A stretch of 64,000 bases of DNA from Gordionus sp. m RMFG-2023 (Eukaryota; Nematomorpha; Gordioida; Chordodea; Parachordodidae): NCBI RefSeq assembly GCF_954871325.1, contig NC_088776.1, positions 3,045,985 through 3,109,984 on the forward strand, given 5' to 3'. Of the stretch, positions 13,045-26,016 are shown one piece after another. Within the stretch, counting starts at the first letter, position 1, and every line of letters starts with the position of its first letter. Below the pieces are notes generated by a model that searched no databases, had not been told where the DNA came from, and saw only the letters and a program-made list of their open reading frames with translations. The translations under genes were made by a program, and so were the position numbers.

Positions 13045-14460
13045 CTCTGTCACCTTTTTAAAAACGTAGCGGTTTTTTTAAAAAAAACGAATCTGTTTTT
13101 CCTTTTTTTTTCTTTCTCTTCCAATCTTTTTTCCCTTTCTCTTTCCTTTTCCATTTAATTTTAATTCAATTTATATTATTTTAAAATGTTTTTTTTTGTG
13201 TGCGAAAAAATTATGAGAAATTATAAGAAATTTAAACCTTACTTTGAAAAAAAAACAAACCTCTAATAATATAATGAGTTTATTCTTTTTAATATAGATT
13301 TATTATACAGATATATACTTAACAACAAAGATCAAAGGCCCCCCCTTTTTCACTCAACTTAAAAACAAGGGGACATAAAAACTAATAAGGAATTTTGAAT
13401 TTCGAAAAAAAATTTATCATCAACATTACAACATTAGAAATTAAGAAGCATCAATTATATAGTATAATAAAAATAAGAGATTATTTTGTATTTTTTTATA
13501 AAAAGAAAAATATAATATATTAAATTTAATATAATGTTTTTTTTGCGCATTAATAATTTATTTAATTTTTGTTTTTTATTTTTATTAAAAAAAAACACAT
13601 ACTGATTTTCTTTAATTAAAAAATCGATTTTTTAAATTCGAAATCGAGGCATCTTAAAAGGGTGACCAGACATTTCTATCGTGAATTGATGCCGGATCAA
13701 ATAATTCCAGCTTCAGCCATATGCCATCTTGGGCTACGAATGGTTAGAAACCGTACCTAGTTTTAATTTAGGCTTGTTTATTAACCAACGAAGAACTTTG
13801 AATTAAGAGTAAGAGGTAGGGGGGATATGGGGGAGGTATGATCTCCATTATTTATTTATTTTTTTTGGGGGGGGGGGCTAATTTGGTCAAGGAACACGAA
13901 TACACTATACTATAAAAATTAGTCTCACGATTCCTAGAAATTTTTATAAAAAACAAAAAGAGTTCTCTTCAGGTATCTAGAAATTTACAGAAGAGTTCCC
14001 AATCGTGATCCTGAATCTGTTTAGGTCTATTTTTTTTTACACTTTCAAACCCAACGCATCACGCCTTCACGCCTCTTTCGCGTTTAGCGCGAAATTCGTG
14101 GCGGCGAAAGAATCTCGAAAAAAAAGAAGAAAAACAGCATATTTTGTCTAATTTGTCGCGAAATTCATTCATGCTAACTGTATATGAGCGGGTTGTTTTT
14201 AAACGGTGATCGGTGTTACATTATCAACGCGGTTATTTTATAATCATTTTCTTTATTTGAAAAAAAAAAATGGAAATCACGTGATCACTCATTTTGACTC
14301 ACCTTTTATAAATATCCCTGTTTCTCCCCTCACCCCCCCCCCTTCTCTTCTTTACGATAAAATGTTCTTTTTAATTACCTTAAATGGCTTTAATTATTTA
14401 TTTTTAAAAAAATGTAATTTTCTTATAGGAAAAAAAGGTACAATTAATATTCGGTGAAAA
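13045..14460. other. No recognised genes
   Basis: AT-rich, with a G run near 13,866 and a C run near 14,332. The patch 14,075-14,110 (GCGTTTAGCGCGAAATTCG) is CpG-rich and resembles one at 44,139-44,180. No open frame is convincing. Confidence 0.5.
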
Positions 14461-14467
14461 TATTAAA

Positions 14468-14530
14468 GAATGAATGAATGAATAAATGAATGAATAAATG
14501 AATGAATGATTGAATGAATGAATGAATGAA
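14468..14530. repeat. TGAA microsatellite
   Basis: TGAA units with TAAA variants. TGAA tails also end the LINE at 26,047-26,060, so this could be the tail of another LINE insertion. The sequence upstream did not show LINE features. Confidence 0.8.
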
Positions 14531-14826
14531 AGAGGAAAACGTTTTATAAATAATTTTGTTTTTCCCATTTTCTTTTAAAGTGGAGGGGGGGGGGTGTAGG
14601 AGTTGGGAAATAGTGGGTCTAAAAAAATCTTGCGGGTTGTTAATCGGCCCGACCTACGGTTTAGGCCGATTTTTTAAAAGGGTTCGATTAACGATTTTAG
14701 CCCAAGATAACCGCTATTCTAGAGCGGAGATTTTTGGTCATAGACGGGCGGGGTAGAAAGGTTCGGAAAACATCGATTTGCTTAAAATCTCGCTAAAAAT
14801 TTTTTAATCGGTCTGGCTGTTTAAAG

Positions 14827-15016
14827 TAGTGTTTGTTAAACGGTGCGATTTTCTTAAAAAAAATATTATGCAAGCCCTACAGATCTTCTGGCTCATAGTT
14901 GACACGAAGGTTTGGACATCTGTTATAGAAATCTCGAGTGTTAGTGAATATTGTTTCCGGCTAAAATATTGAGTTAGCGGTTTTTTTTAAAAAAATCGGC
15001 TCAAATAACAACAACT
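14827..15016 (+). mobile_element. Family A MITE
   Basis: It begins TAGTGTTTGTTAAACGG and ends AACAACAACTA. Inside are GCAAGCCCTACAGATC, CATCTGTTATAGAAATCTCG and GGCTAAAATATTGAGTTAGC. The 190 bp before it (14,634-14,822) contain family-like words (GGCCGATTTTTTAAAAGGG) and may be an older relative. Confidence 0.75.
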
Positions 15017-15295
15017 AGTTTTAAACGAACACTTATATTTTGACGGTATTTCTTCATAAAAAGTGAATTATTCAATTTTTTAATATATATCAAATTATAA
15101 AATAGAAAGAAAAGGGGAACTCTGATGATAGCCGTACTTGTAATGTGAAATCCATATATACTAGTTATTATTAAAAATTTAGTAGATGTGTGTTTTTTCC
15201 TTGCATCGTAAATCTTTTCCGATATTCGAGTTCGAAATGAACATCATCTTCTTAAAAATACTGATAAAATTTGTTTGATGTTAAATTTTTTTTTG

Positions 15296-15296
<1 letters not shown>

Positions 15297-15342
<46 letters not shown>

Positions 15343-15346
15343 TCAT

Positions 15347-15382
<36 letters not shown>

Positions 15383-15385
15383 TTT
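15297..15385. repeat. TTTC microsatellite, about 89 bp
   Basis: A tetranucleotide tract with one TTCA variant near the middle. Confidence 0.95.
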
Positions 15386-15806
15386 AAATATTCTACAATT
15401 TGTTATTTTTTCTAAGGACATAATAATAGTCTATTAGAGTTCTGAAACGATTTCAAATCTGGACCCTTAAAAGACGTTTGTGAGTGGATCGCAACTCATT
15501 CTCCTTTCGGACCATGTTGGAAGCACTTATCAACCATGCTGGAAGCACTTACTAACCACATATTGGAAGCATTTACTATACATAAAAAAAAAACCCCATT
15601 TCTTATTATTTTTGTTTATCATATATAAGTGTAACGGAATAGGAGAGATAAGCAAAAAATAAAAATAAATTCTTTAAAAAAATGTAACGAAAATTTATAA
15701 AAGATAAATTTCCATTTATAAATGGGAACATTATTATTATTTTTTTTGTGATTTTTTTAGATAAAACATTATACTAAATAAAGAATTAATCAATTCTTTA
15801 TAAATC

Positions 15807-16136
15807 AATGACATATAATAATACCTAGACTGACGATTCATTCATTAAAATGCATTTTTAATCGTCGTTAAAAGCAAATCAGCTGGACCCGCCATTTTGG
15901 TAACCTTTATAATAATTATTTTCATGTTAAAAACTAATATTAAATTGATAACTTACTTTCTTATTATCTCGATGATCAGGCAATTCTCTAATAAAGTTTG
16001 CATCAGATATAATATAAAATTAGGCTCTCGTTTAAAATTTTAAATTACAGTAACCAAGATGGCGTCTCTAGCTGATTTGTATTGATGTACACTTTTAATG
16101 AATGAATCGTCAGTCTAGTTATTATTATATGTCATT
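15807..16136 (-). mobile_element. Family B MITE
   Basis: Both ends match (AATGACATATAATAATACC left, ATTATTATATGTCATT right). The landmarks run in the reverse order to the copy at 6646: AGCTGGACCCGCCATTTTGG first, then TCGATGATCAGGCAATTC and GATGGCGTCTCTAGCTG. It is one of the best preserved copies. Confidence 0.85.
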
Positions 16137-16164
16137 GTTATAAATGACATTTTACATCTTTTTA

Positions 16165-16655
16165 TAAAGGCTTAATTGCACCAAACGTGAAAAAAAACGT
16201 GCCCAATATTATTAAGAAAAAACTATTGATATTATTTTTTAAAAAAAAATATACAAATTGTATTTAAATTTAACACATATGTTTTATGGATGATGGTTTA
16301 GAGTTGGTAAAGAAATTTTTCTATACAATCCTACCAATCATATTAGAACAAGGTTCATCACAAAAAATCTTCAAATTCACGTTTGTAGATTTTTTTAACA
16401 AAAAAAAATCTTATAAAAAGTAACGTACTACAAAGGATTATTCCGATACTTCGCGTGCAACGTGGAAAAAACGTGTCCGTTATTATTAAGAAAATTGTAT
16501 TTTAACACAAATGTTTTATAAATAGGGTAGGGTTGATATATAAATTTTTCTTTATAATCCTACCGATTATACTAGAACAAGGTTCAACACAAAAATCTTC
16601 AAATTAGCGTTTGTGTAGATATTTTTAGTACAAATCTTCAAAAATTTAACTTAAG
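16165..16655. repeat. Diverged tandem duplication, about 250 bp unit
   Basis: Two consecutive segments (about 16,165-16,420 and 16,440-16,655) share words in the same order: CAACGTGGAAAAAACGTG-like, TATTATTAAGAAAA, ACACAAATGTTTTAT, CAATCCTACCAATCAT, TAGAACAAGGTTCA and CTTCAAATT. They differ by many substitutions, so the duplication is old. No coding frame is kept. Confidence 0.7.
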
Positions 16656-16659
16656 GATT

Positions 16660-18350
16660 TATTCATAAAATCTACTGCACTCTTTGGGTTCGGTCGGTTT
16701 ATGTAATTATGTTCCCCAAAATTATTTAAAAAAAATTAAATATATAAATTAAATATAATTAAAATTTAATATGAAAAGACATCCTTTTTTTTGTATATCC
16801 TTATCTCAATAAAATCGAAAAAATAAAAATATTAAATGAAGAATACAATTTTTATCAAATTCATTTTAGATATTGGACTTTGTGGCAAAAAAAATAAATG
16901 ATACACAGATATAACCTCAAACACAGGTGTGTGAAATTAATAGTTATTTAAATATTTCGATTTAATAATAAAAAAAAATTGTATTTTATATATACTTGAT
17001 ATAATTATTTTATATAAAATAATTTTTTTCTATATTCATTCGAAAAATTAAAATACAAAACAATATAGAAAAATATATTTTAATAAAACCATTTCTTGTA
17101 AAAGATAATTTCACAAGTTGCCAATTGTTATTTTATAATAATTTGTATCAATTTTATTAAAAAATATTTAAAAGAGTGTCAATATTTGATTTATAAATTT
17201 CAATTAAATAAATTTTTAATTAATAAAATATAATTAATTAATATTTTTTAAAAAGGAGAATTAATTTGCGATCAAATATTTGCTCGAAAAACAATTGTAT
17301 TTTTTTTTTGTAAATTAATATATGAATTGAATAAAGGTACCACAATGTCTGGTCTGTAATAATTGTTAAATTTTATTTGTTTTAATTTTAATTTCTTTAT
17401 ATATAATATATTTTTCTTTTCATTTTCATTGCCCTTATATTTTATAGTTATCTTTAGGAATAAATAAGACTTAAAACTTAAAATTCTATCAAAATTTCGT
17501 TCATTTGAAGAAAATTTTTTTTGAAATATCATACAAAAAGAAACAAACAGAGTAAACCTTAAAAAAATGACAATTTAAATTATAAAAAATAATAATAAAA
17601 TTACAAAAATATATAAAATATATAATATATTTAATCTAATTAAATATTAATTATATGATTCCACAAAATAAAAAAAATATAATAAAAAATATATTTTTAT
17701 TATATAATATATAATATAATATACGTGCTTTGAATTATAGTTTAAAGTTTAAATTCTCTAATCGACCATAATTCCATAAATAAAAATTAGCAATAAAATT
17801 TAAAAAATAAAAATAAAATAATATCCAAAAAAAACTCTATTTTATATATAAAAAAAAACAAATAAAAATTTAACGATTTGTGAGTGAAATAAATAATTTA
17901 TAATATGATTTAAAAAATTTTTTATTTTTATAAATTCAAAATCCTCTTCCACAGATGAGACGATTAAAGAATTTAAGATGATGATCAGATCATTTTTAGT
18001 GGGCTTGGACTTGAGAAGAGGATCAAGATTCAGCAATAGGTGAGTAGGATGGCCACTCTGTCCGGGTTTTCAATAATCGCTAATGTCACAAAACAAATAA
18101 ATTACACGTATTAAGTATACGTACAAAAATAGGGGGAAAAAAATGTATGTAATAAATTAATCGAATTTAGAATAGGTTTTCAAAGCAAAAAAAAAAAATA
18201 AAAAAATTTTTAGGGAACCAAAAAATAATGTTTTTTTGTTATATCTCATGAATATTAAATGAAGATAAATTTTAAAAATTCATCTTTTAATTGAATTAAA
18301 AATTTGATTTTTCTAAATATACATACATACAAAAAGTGTGTATAGGAATA
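16660..18350. other. AT-rich DNA without recognised genes
   Basis: Long A/T runs and only short frames. Nothing else is seen. Confidence 0.5.
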
Positions 18351-18687
18351 AATGACATATATAATACCTAGACTGACAGTGCATTCGTAATAATGCAGCT
18401 TTAAGCGTCGTTAAAAGCAAATCAGCTGGATCCGCCATATTGGTAACACATATAGTAATTATTCCCATATTAAAAACTACTATTAAATTTGATAACTTGC
18501 TTCCTTTATTATCTCGTTGATCCGGTAATTCTTTAAATAAAGTTTGCATCATATATAGGAATAAATTAGGCTCTAGTTTAAAATTTTAATAATGATTAGT
18601 GTAACCAAGATGGCGTCTCCAGCTGATTTGCATTTGATGTACACTTTTAATGAACGAATCGTCAGTCTAGGTATCCTATATGTCATT
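18351..18687 (-). mobile_element. Family B MITE
   Basis: Complete, with ends AATGACATATATAATACC and GGTATCCTATATGTCATT. It is in the same orientation as the 15,807 copy and close to it in sequence. Internal landmarks CAGCTGGATCCGCCATATTG, TCGTTGATCCGGTAATTC and AAGATGGCGTCTCCAGCTG are intact. Confidence 0.85.
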
Positions 18688-19264
18688 GATAGGAATATAA
18701 TAAAATATATATATCAGAAAAGTGAAAGATGAATGTCGGCGAAGAACCTTCGTAAGGCTAGCACTCACTCCTCAAGCATAGAATAGCAACATAGATCTCC
18801 ATGATTAATTAGTCAAACGGGGTACAGGCAAACACTGGGAGAGGGGCCGGGGTAGAAGGTAGCCTTGCACCCAGCTGTTTATACAGTTTAGAAATGACCC
18901 ACCATTTCCACTGCCTGTAATATAACCATTTTTATTTTATAAGCCGTTACGAAATGTCATGCGAATTTGAAATGTTTATTACATTTTGGTCAGCGATTGA
19001 CATGTGTTAGTCAACGTTATTTTGGTATATTCAGAGTGGGAAGATGGAAAAAAACCATAGATGGGGAATAAGACCGTAGTCGCATTCAATATTTAAAATA
19101 TTTCATACAGGGTATTCTAGCCAATCTTCCCGCGGAGTTTTTTTTTTAGTTTGGCGCGAAGTGTATAGAAAATGAAATGGTTGACATTTACTCATTTGAT
19201 ATTCTGAAAATGTATATCAACATAACTTTGTGAAATGTAATTTTTTTTTGTTTATCATATATAT
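18688..19264. other. No recognised genes
   Basis: Somewhat higher GC than the neighbours, with no open frame or repeat landmark that I can support. Confidence 0.45.
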
Positions 19265-19366
19265 CAGAGACCTGCCAAAATATTTGAAATCGTCATTATT
19301 AGCTATAAAAAAAATCAAAAATAAATATCATATATTTAGTGCAAATGGTACCTCTGCTGGTCTCTC
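19265..19366. mobile_element. Family D MITE, short copy
   Basis: It starts CAGAGACCTGCC and ends GCTGGTCTCTC. The words CGTCATTATTAGCTAT and AAATGGTACC are shared with the family D copies at 20,732 and 50,680. It lacks the GC-rich blocks. It lies between TATA repeats, so the target duplication cannot be read. Confidence 0.6.
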
Positions 19367-19390
19367 TATATATATACATTAACTCTAACT

Positions 19391-19674
19391 GAGTGTTTTG
19401 TTAAAGGGCTAATTTTGAGCCTATTTTTTTTAAAAAAACACTCCTAACTCCGTATTTTATCCCGAAAAATATTACGCATCGCCCTAAGATTTTGATCATA
19501 GATGGCACTAAGGTTTGATCATCTAATTAAACGAAATATCGAGGCCTGCACAATATTTTCCTGGCTAAAATATTGAGCTAGCCGTTTTTTTAAATCGGCT
19601 AAAATCGAGCCTAAATCGGCTAAAATCGAGCCGTTTTTTTAAATCGGCTAAATTCGAGCCGTTTAACAACACTA
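19391..19674 (+). mobile_element. Family A MITE with a local triplication
   Basis: Starts GAGTGTTTTGTTAAAGGGC and ends CCGTTTAACAACACTA. Near the right end the word AAATCGGCTAAAATCGAGCC is repeated about three times (19,595-19,660), a small local expansion. The rest follows the family order. Confidence 0.75.
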
Positions 19675-20000
19675 CACTAAACCCGTGTCTCTACAGGCAC
19701 ATACAGGAATTTTCTAAGGGGGGTGGAAGATAATTTTTTTTCTTGGAAGCATTAAAAATTGATTTAAACTAATAATCATCACATAAAAAAAATACGATAA
19801 TTTCGGAACACAAATAATTAATTAATTGGAAAAATTCAAAATAATTTAAGAGCGAATTTTTTTTATAAACCGGTAATTTTAAATCACAGTAAAATGCAAG
19901 ATTAAATATTTTAATAAGGATTTTTATAAAAGTTAATCAAAATATCAACCCATAAATAAAAAAATTTTATCTTCTAGGTAATTTGATTCAATTTTTTTAA

Positions 20001-20235
20001 TCCTTCCTTCCTTCCTTCCTTCCTTCCTTCCTTCCTTCCTTCCTTCCTTCCTTCCTTCCTTCCTTCCTTCCTTCCTTCCTTCCTTCCTTCCTTCCTTCCT
20101 TCCTTCCTTCCTTCCTTTCCTCCCTTCCTCCCTTCCTTCCTTCCTTCTTTCTTTAGAAGAGAAGAGAAGAGAAGAGAAGAGAAGAGAAGAGAAGAGAAGA
20201 GAAGAGAAGAGAAGAGAAGAGAAGAGAAGAGAAGA
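20001..20235. repeat. TTCC microsatellite joined to a GAAGA repeat
   Basis: TTCC units run from 20,001 to about 20,147. After a few TTTC units the strand switches from pyrimidine to purine, with a GAAGA pentamer repeat to 20,235. A pyrimidine block next to a purine block could form an imperfect hairpin. Confidence 0.95.
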
Positions 20236-20731
20236 TTTGTTCTGTGTTTGAGGATTAGATTGAGTATAGGCTAGTCTAATTCAATCAATAATAAGATATC
20301 CTAATTTTTGATAGTATAAATGAAGAAATGGTCCTCTAATTTGTGGCTTGTATACTAATTTTATATCATTTGCCAAAAAATAATACAGAATTGATGTATA
20401 TACTTGGAAAACTTAAAAAAAATATATTGTAAAGTGTGCCATGCTTTCCACTGTGTTTCTTAGAGGATTTATTCATATAAATTAATTTTATCATTCATAT
20501 ACCATTTTAATTCGGTAAATTAATTGGTCTTCAAAAAATACATTTATAATCCTATGAATAAAATTCTAGCTAAATATTCAATTTTTTCAATATCAAGATT
20601 TGATATATTCTCAGATCAGATGATTGGATAGTGACATTTGATAAATCACAAATCCTGATTCGGAGTCAAAATTAATGCCAAAAGTAGAAAGAAAAACGGT
20701 TATTTTATAATAATCCTCAATTGAGTCTATG

Positions 20732-21033
20732 CAGAGACCTGCAGAGGTATCATTTTCATGGCCCGACCCGGCCCGGCCCGGTCCGGGTTTTATATTTTAA
20801 GGCTCGACCGGTTTAAAAAAAAATATATTATATTTTTTTTTCGATTTTTATAGCTAATAATGGCGATTTCATATATTTAGTTTAAAATGTTCAGGCCGGA
20901 CCGGATATTTTTTTATAAAAATTTTCAGGCCCGGCCCGGATTGGTCCGGGTATATCTAAAAAAATCAAAATGCCCATGCGCGTGTACCCGGCTCTAGTCA
21001 TGGGGGGCTTAGGGCCGGGCATGCAGGTCTCTG
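20732..21033. mobile_element. Family D MITE with GC-rich blocks
   Basis: The inverted ends are CAGAGACCTGCAGAGG and GGCATGCAGGTCTCTG. The flanking 8-mers AGTCTATG and AGTCCATG differ at one base, a likely 8-bp target duplication as in hAT elements. Unusual GC-rich blocks (CCCGACCCGGCCCGG, GGCCCGGCCCGG-like on the other side) stand out in this AT-rich region. No coding capacity. Confidence 0.75.
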
Positions 21034-23535
21034 AGTCCATGTTACTATTGGAACGATATGTTTGTCGGTGAAAGTCGTTACATATGAATGTCAAAAAAAT
21101 CTCTAGAAATTCCTGGTTAGATATTATCCTTTGGTTTTCTAAGTTGAAATATAATAATGTACGAGATTCACATAAGGCCAAATCCATTTTTTTTTGACAA
21201 AATATTGCATAAATTTAATATAATTTATTAATACATTCCAATGAAAAAAAATCGGCAGTCATATTGAATCTTATAATGTATAGGCTTCATATGAAATATC
21301 TGTTTCAGATAATTCTGATATATTACTCCAAGGGGGAATACAAAATAGGCTTTTCTAGATCCAAAAAATAATGTAACAGCTTAAAGGCTTCATCTTGTCA
21401 TGCCGGCTTTTTGCGTTCCTTTAATCCTGTAGCACAAAGAAGTCTCAGAAATAATTATTTTCAGAAAATTGTGCCTATTTGGATATCTGAACATTTCATA
21501 CACTCTAGAAATTTCTATCATAGTTATTTTTTGGTTGATTAAAATTTTCTTATATCCATCAGTGTTTAAGGTTTTAAAAAAGTGTAAAAAAAGAATTAAA
21601 CTTTAAATTTTCGTGAGTTAAAATATTATAATATATAAGAAGTGAATTCTTAAATTAATTTTAACTTTTTTGCTAATATTTAGAATAGAATATAACTATT
21701 TGAAAATTAAAAACTATGAAATTCACAATTCATTAAACTACCTTTTATATTTTTTTAAAAAAATTCTTGCTACGGGGGCGTGAATGGTAATTTTTTCCCC
21801 TCTCTTACCCACGTTGATTATGTGCCAGAGCCCTTTAATATTTTCTAAAATTTGCTATGGGGGTTGCATGTATCTCTATAACGCTTCAACCAAGAGTTTC
21901 AAAGAAATTAGTGGCCAAAAAGGCGATATAAATGACAAAAAAAATTATAGTAAAAAGGGTTGAAAAGACTGCTGACAAATCAAAAACGTTTAATTAAATA
22001 CAATCAGAACTAAAACCTATACTGGGCAAAATTTGCGTGGTAGTCAAACAAAGAAACCAATCAAAATGATAAAAATTAGTGACAACAGTAATATAAACTT
22101 ATATAAAAAGAAGGTAATCAATAATAACTAATTTTTTTAAAGATGCGTAAATAAGGACTCTGCAAGGATAATAATGTCTGCTTATGACTTTTTTTAAATA
22201 AGGGAGGAAATTTGGATAAAAAATCTTAGTTAAAATCAAATTCAATAGCTCGGAGAGTTAAATAAAATGTGAATTACAAGTTACCCGTGCACCATTCTAT
22301 ACCAATGAGAATTTTATGATGGAGTATAAATCCGAAGTCTTTGTTCGGCAGATATTGATACCCATGTGGGCATTGAGTGGATATAAGGATCTAAATTATC
22401 CCCACATAAAAAGTGTCCTACGATAATAATCAACTAAACCCTGCTGAACTAAACCCAGTGTGACAAAAAATCTGGCTTTGATTTACTGTGGATTGATCTC
22501 TAAAAACAGGAATACGCAATATTTTAACCCATAAATATAGATGTGCATATCAGATTATAGTTCCATTGCCTATCCCATAAATACCCAGGACATTCTCATA
22601 AAGGATCTTTAAATTTAAATTGGCTGACATCTCACACATACTACCATTGCTATTTTATGGTCTTTTTGAAACTAAATCGAATCATCTCAGGTTGGCACAG
22701 ATCGACTAAAGATACTAAACTAGAAACAAGTGCTAGTAAGCGGAGATCGTATTTGCGCAGATTCACATATCAATAAACTAAATCTGCTAAAGGATAATTT
22801 CAAGGTCTAAAAATTCGTTGATCTTAGAAAAATAATATCATCAGTTACATATAGTATAACATAGAAAGCTCTTTACCATAATTATAATAATTATTCTTCA
22901 GGATATTTGTAGATATCCAGAATAGTTTTAGGATTGGTGCTATCTCCTTTAATTTTTTAACATTTCATACATGGTCTCATGAAGGATAAATAATGTAGGA
23001 TGGTTTATGAATGGCCCGATACATATACTCGTTATATCACTATATCTGATATTTTTTTTATAAATTTTTAAAACTATTTAATACATCTTATATTATTTGA
23101 ATTCATAGAATTAAATATTCACATAAAGAAATCACTAATATCCTTTTTTTTCGGAATACTTTAAAAATATACAAATGAACAACACTATTGGAATTAATAA
23201 ATAAAAAGTAACTAAACAATTAGAACATATTAGGAGATCAAAAATTGGTAATCCAAGGATTAAATTTTTATCTTTTGAAGACTCGGTGTGAATATTAGGT
23301 TGGTGGGCTTTTAAAAACTCCTAATTTTAATCTTAAAAAAATTATAAAATAGAATTATATTTAAAATGTGGGTGGTTAATAAGCAGTTTATAATATGGAA
23401 TTGGCGATATTAGTAATGCTGTAAACATTTAAAAAAAATAAATTTGTTTATTTGTCAATCACTAACAAAAATCGAATACTTCAAGTTAACTAATTACAAA
23501 AAAAGGAAATCATAAATAATTAAGAATCTTACAAC
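21034..23535. other. No recognised genes
   Basis: AT-rich. The stretch 22,280-22,760 has a more even base composition, but its frames are broken and I recognise no family, so at most it is a decayed repeat. No RNA gene is seen. Confidence 0.4.
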
Positions 23536-23559
23536 AAATATATCCCACCATCAATTCGC

Positions 23560-24031
23560 AAGACATCACAGGAGGTTCATTACCCACCGCATAAGAGCTG
23601 ACAAAAGACTGTTCATTGCTAACTTATCGAATTCTATCCAATTCAATTTTGATAATAATAATATTTATAAGGCCTTCCAATCTCTAAAACTACTAACCAC
23701 CTTTAAAACCAATCCTTTACCAAGACTACAATTAAACAACAAGATTATAACTGACCCTAAGGAACAATTAGACTTATGGATAGACCACTACATGAACCTC
23801 TACAAAACGAGATGGCCTAGACCTAGATGTGACTACCCCTTCCAATCACCCAATCAGAATTTGAACAAGTCTGATATAGTCGGTGCCATCAAATGTCTAA
23901 AAATGCATAAAGCAGCTGGAGCGGATGGAATTTTTGCAGAACTCTGGAAGATAGAGGTAGACCTAAGTGCCAGCTTACTACTTCCCCTCTTTAGGGAGAT
24001 TTGGAATACGGGCAAGTTTCCTGATGAATAG
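23560..24031 (+). pseudogene. LINE reverse transcriptase, N-terminal part
   Basis: Reading from before the first methionine, the frame gives THRIRADKRLFIANLSNS, then LDLWIDHYMNLYKTRW and AIKCLKMHKAAGADGIFAEL, the typical entry into a LINE RT domain (fingers region). It ends at a TAG at 24,029-24,031, where relatives usually have tryptophan in the PDEW motif. The next frame continues without shift at 24,032. The copy is therefore interrupted by one in-frame stop here. Confidence 0.85.
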
Positions 24032-25351
24032 ATGACATCAATTATACTAAACTTCCCTAAAAATAAGTCCCCAAACTGCCTTAAAGATTACAGAGGTATT
24101 GCACTAATTCCAGTCACACTAAAAATGTTCACATACATCATATCAGTCAGGATTAAACCAATCATTAACAGATTCCTTTCTAATGCTATTACATCATACA
24201 GGAAGGGCAGAAATACTACGGAGTTGACCATGGCACTTAAGGTCATTCTGGAAAAGGCCAGAATGCATAAATCCCCCATTTTTGCCCTGATGATTGATTT
24301 AAGTCAAGCCTTTGACTCCATAATTCAGAATAAGATATGGCCCTTGCTGGAAAACATTGGAATAGATAAACATCTGATAGCGCTAATTAAGATAATTTAC
24401 AACAATCATAGAGTAGTTCCTCAGCATTTAAATATGAAGTCGCAACCTTTTAAAGCAAATAGAGGCCTCAAACAAGGATGCATCCTTTCACCGATTATTT
24501 TTAATGTAATAATGAATGATATCCTAAATAAATCTTTTAAACAGGAATATGCACTCAACACATATTACAGTGAGCAACAACACCTCAATGATATGCACAA
24601 CTCTTTAAACTTTCTATGTTATGCTGACGACGTATGCATTCTAGCCAACTCAGAATACAAATTAAGAAATATTTTATCATTATTTGTCAACAACTGTGAT
24701 GGATATGGTCTAAGAGTAAACTACACAAAAACCAAACTAATCACCTCAAATACTGACGCTCACTTAAACCCCTTTAACTTTGAGGGTAATACGATAGAAT
24801 TAGTGTCTGATTTTAAATACCTAGGAACCAGGATAACGTCATTAGGCCTCACCTTTTTAGACACGAATTCGAGAACGAAGAATGCGAGACTCCGCTATCA
24901 TCAACTGTCGAAGTTATGGTCATCCAACCAAATATCAACTAATTTAAAAATAAGACTCTTCAAATCCCTAATTGTACCCATTTTTACCTACGGCCTGGAG
25001 ACTTGGCAAGACTCAAAAAGTAACATCAGCACAATTCAAACTTTTATAAACAAATGCCTTAGAAGAATCACCAAAACGTATTACCCATACAACACATCAA
25101 ATACAACGCTCTGGAATAGATGCGACATCCTACCAATCAATCGTCTCATACCCATGAGGAGACTAGAATTACTAGGCCATAGCTTAAGACACTCGCAGGA
25201 AAATATGATATTCTCGTCCTTGAAATGGTGCCCTGACGGTAGGAGGAAAACCCCTAAATACTATTGGTTGGCGAAATGTTTGAAAGATATGGACCTGATT
25301 AACCTCTCGTTTGCAATTTCATGGCACTTAGCAAAAACAAGAAACACCTAA
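24032..25351 (+). pseudogene. LINE reverse transcriptase, catalytic and C-terminal part
   Basis: This 439-residue frame continues the RT in phase after the stop at 24,029. In order it has KDYRGIALIP near residue 18, the first catalytic aspartate in LMIDLSQAFDS (about 87-97), RGLKQGCILSPIIFN (about 144-158), the paired catalytic aspartates in LCYADDVCILANS (about 194-206), GLRVNYTKTKL and FKYLGTRITSLG, then thumb and C-terminal motifs IFTYGLETW and RRLELLGHSLRHS. All three catalytic aspartates are present. With the endonuclease absent and a stop upstream, the copy should not be autonomous. Confidence 0.9.
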
Positions 25352-26016
25352 AGGAACATTTACAATACATGCTAAAATATCGCCTAAATTAATATCGCAA
25401 CCGTTTTTCACCTTTACGTTCTTACAATAAATGGAACAAGTGTATTTGATAATGATAATAACCTGAACAACAACAACATAACCTAACTTCCTCTAATAAC
25501 CCACGACCTTCCTTTCTGGACACACGATATCGGCGACGATAACGATAACAATTAGCTGTATAACAGGCAATGGGAAGATAAACTGGCTATAATAATAACG
25601 CAATAAATCGGACGAACCCAAATACCATTGGCACAGAACATATAAGATCTACGGGACATACAATATTTTGGCACACCGAACAACAAACAAGGAAGAGACT
25701 CTACATGCAAACTTAACATAAACTCTCAATACTTAACAAGATATAAGGGTTATTTTTTTGTTGCCTCACTAAATACCACTTAAGGACGCAGGTACATTTT
25801 TTTTTTTATATGACATTATTTTTTATTTTTTCCTTAACACTATTCTGCCGGAAACGGAACTAATACATCACCATTATTGTACTTCTTCCTTCTTCACTTT
25901 GCTAACGGGCTACATAGTGGTACCGTCCACTATAATAAAACGGGTAGACATCATGTATGGGATCTATATACTAGTGAAAATACATGATGCACGCTTCAAC
26001 TCCTGGTGGGTGATGA

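Noticed and set aside
22280-22760. Less AT-rich stretch that might be decayed coding of a mobile element
   Set aside because: No frame is sustained on either strand and no motif of a known family could be named.
23792-25351. LINE as a retrovirus-like or LTR element
   Set aside because: There are no long terminal repeats and no protease, integrase or RNase H motifs. The RT blocks and TGAA tail are those of a non-LTR element.
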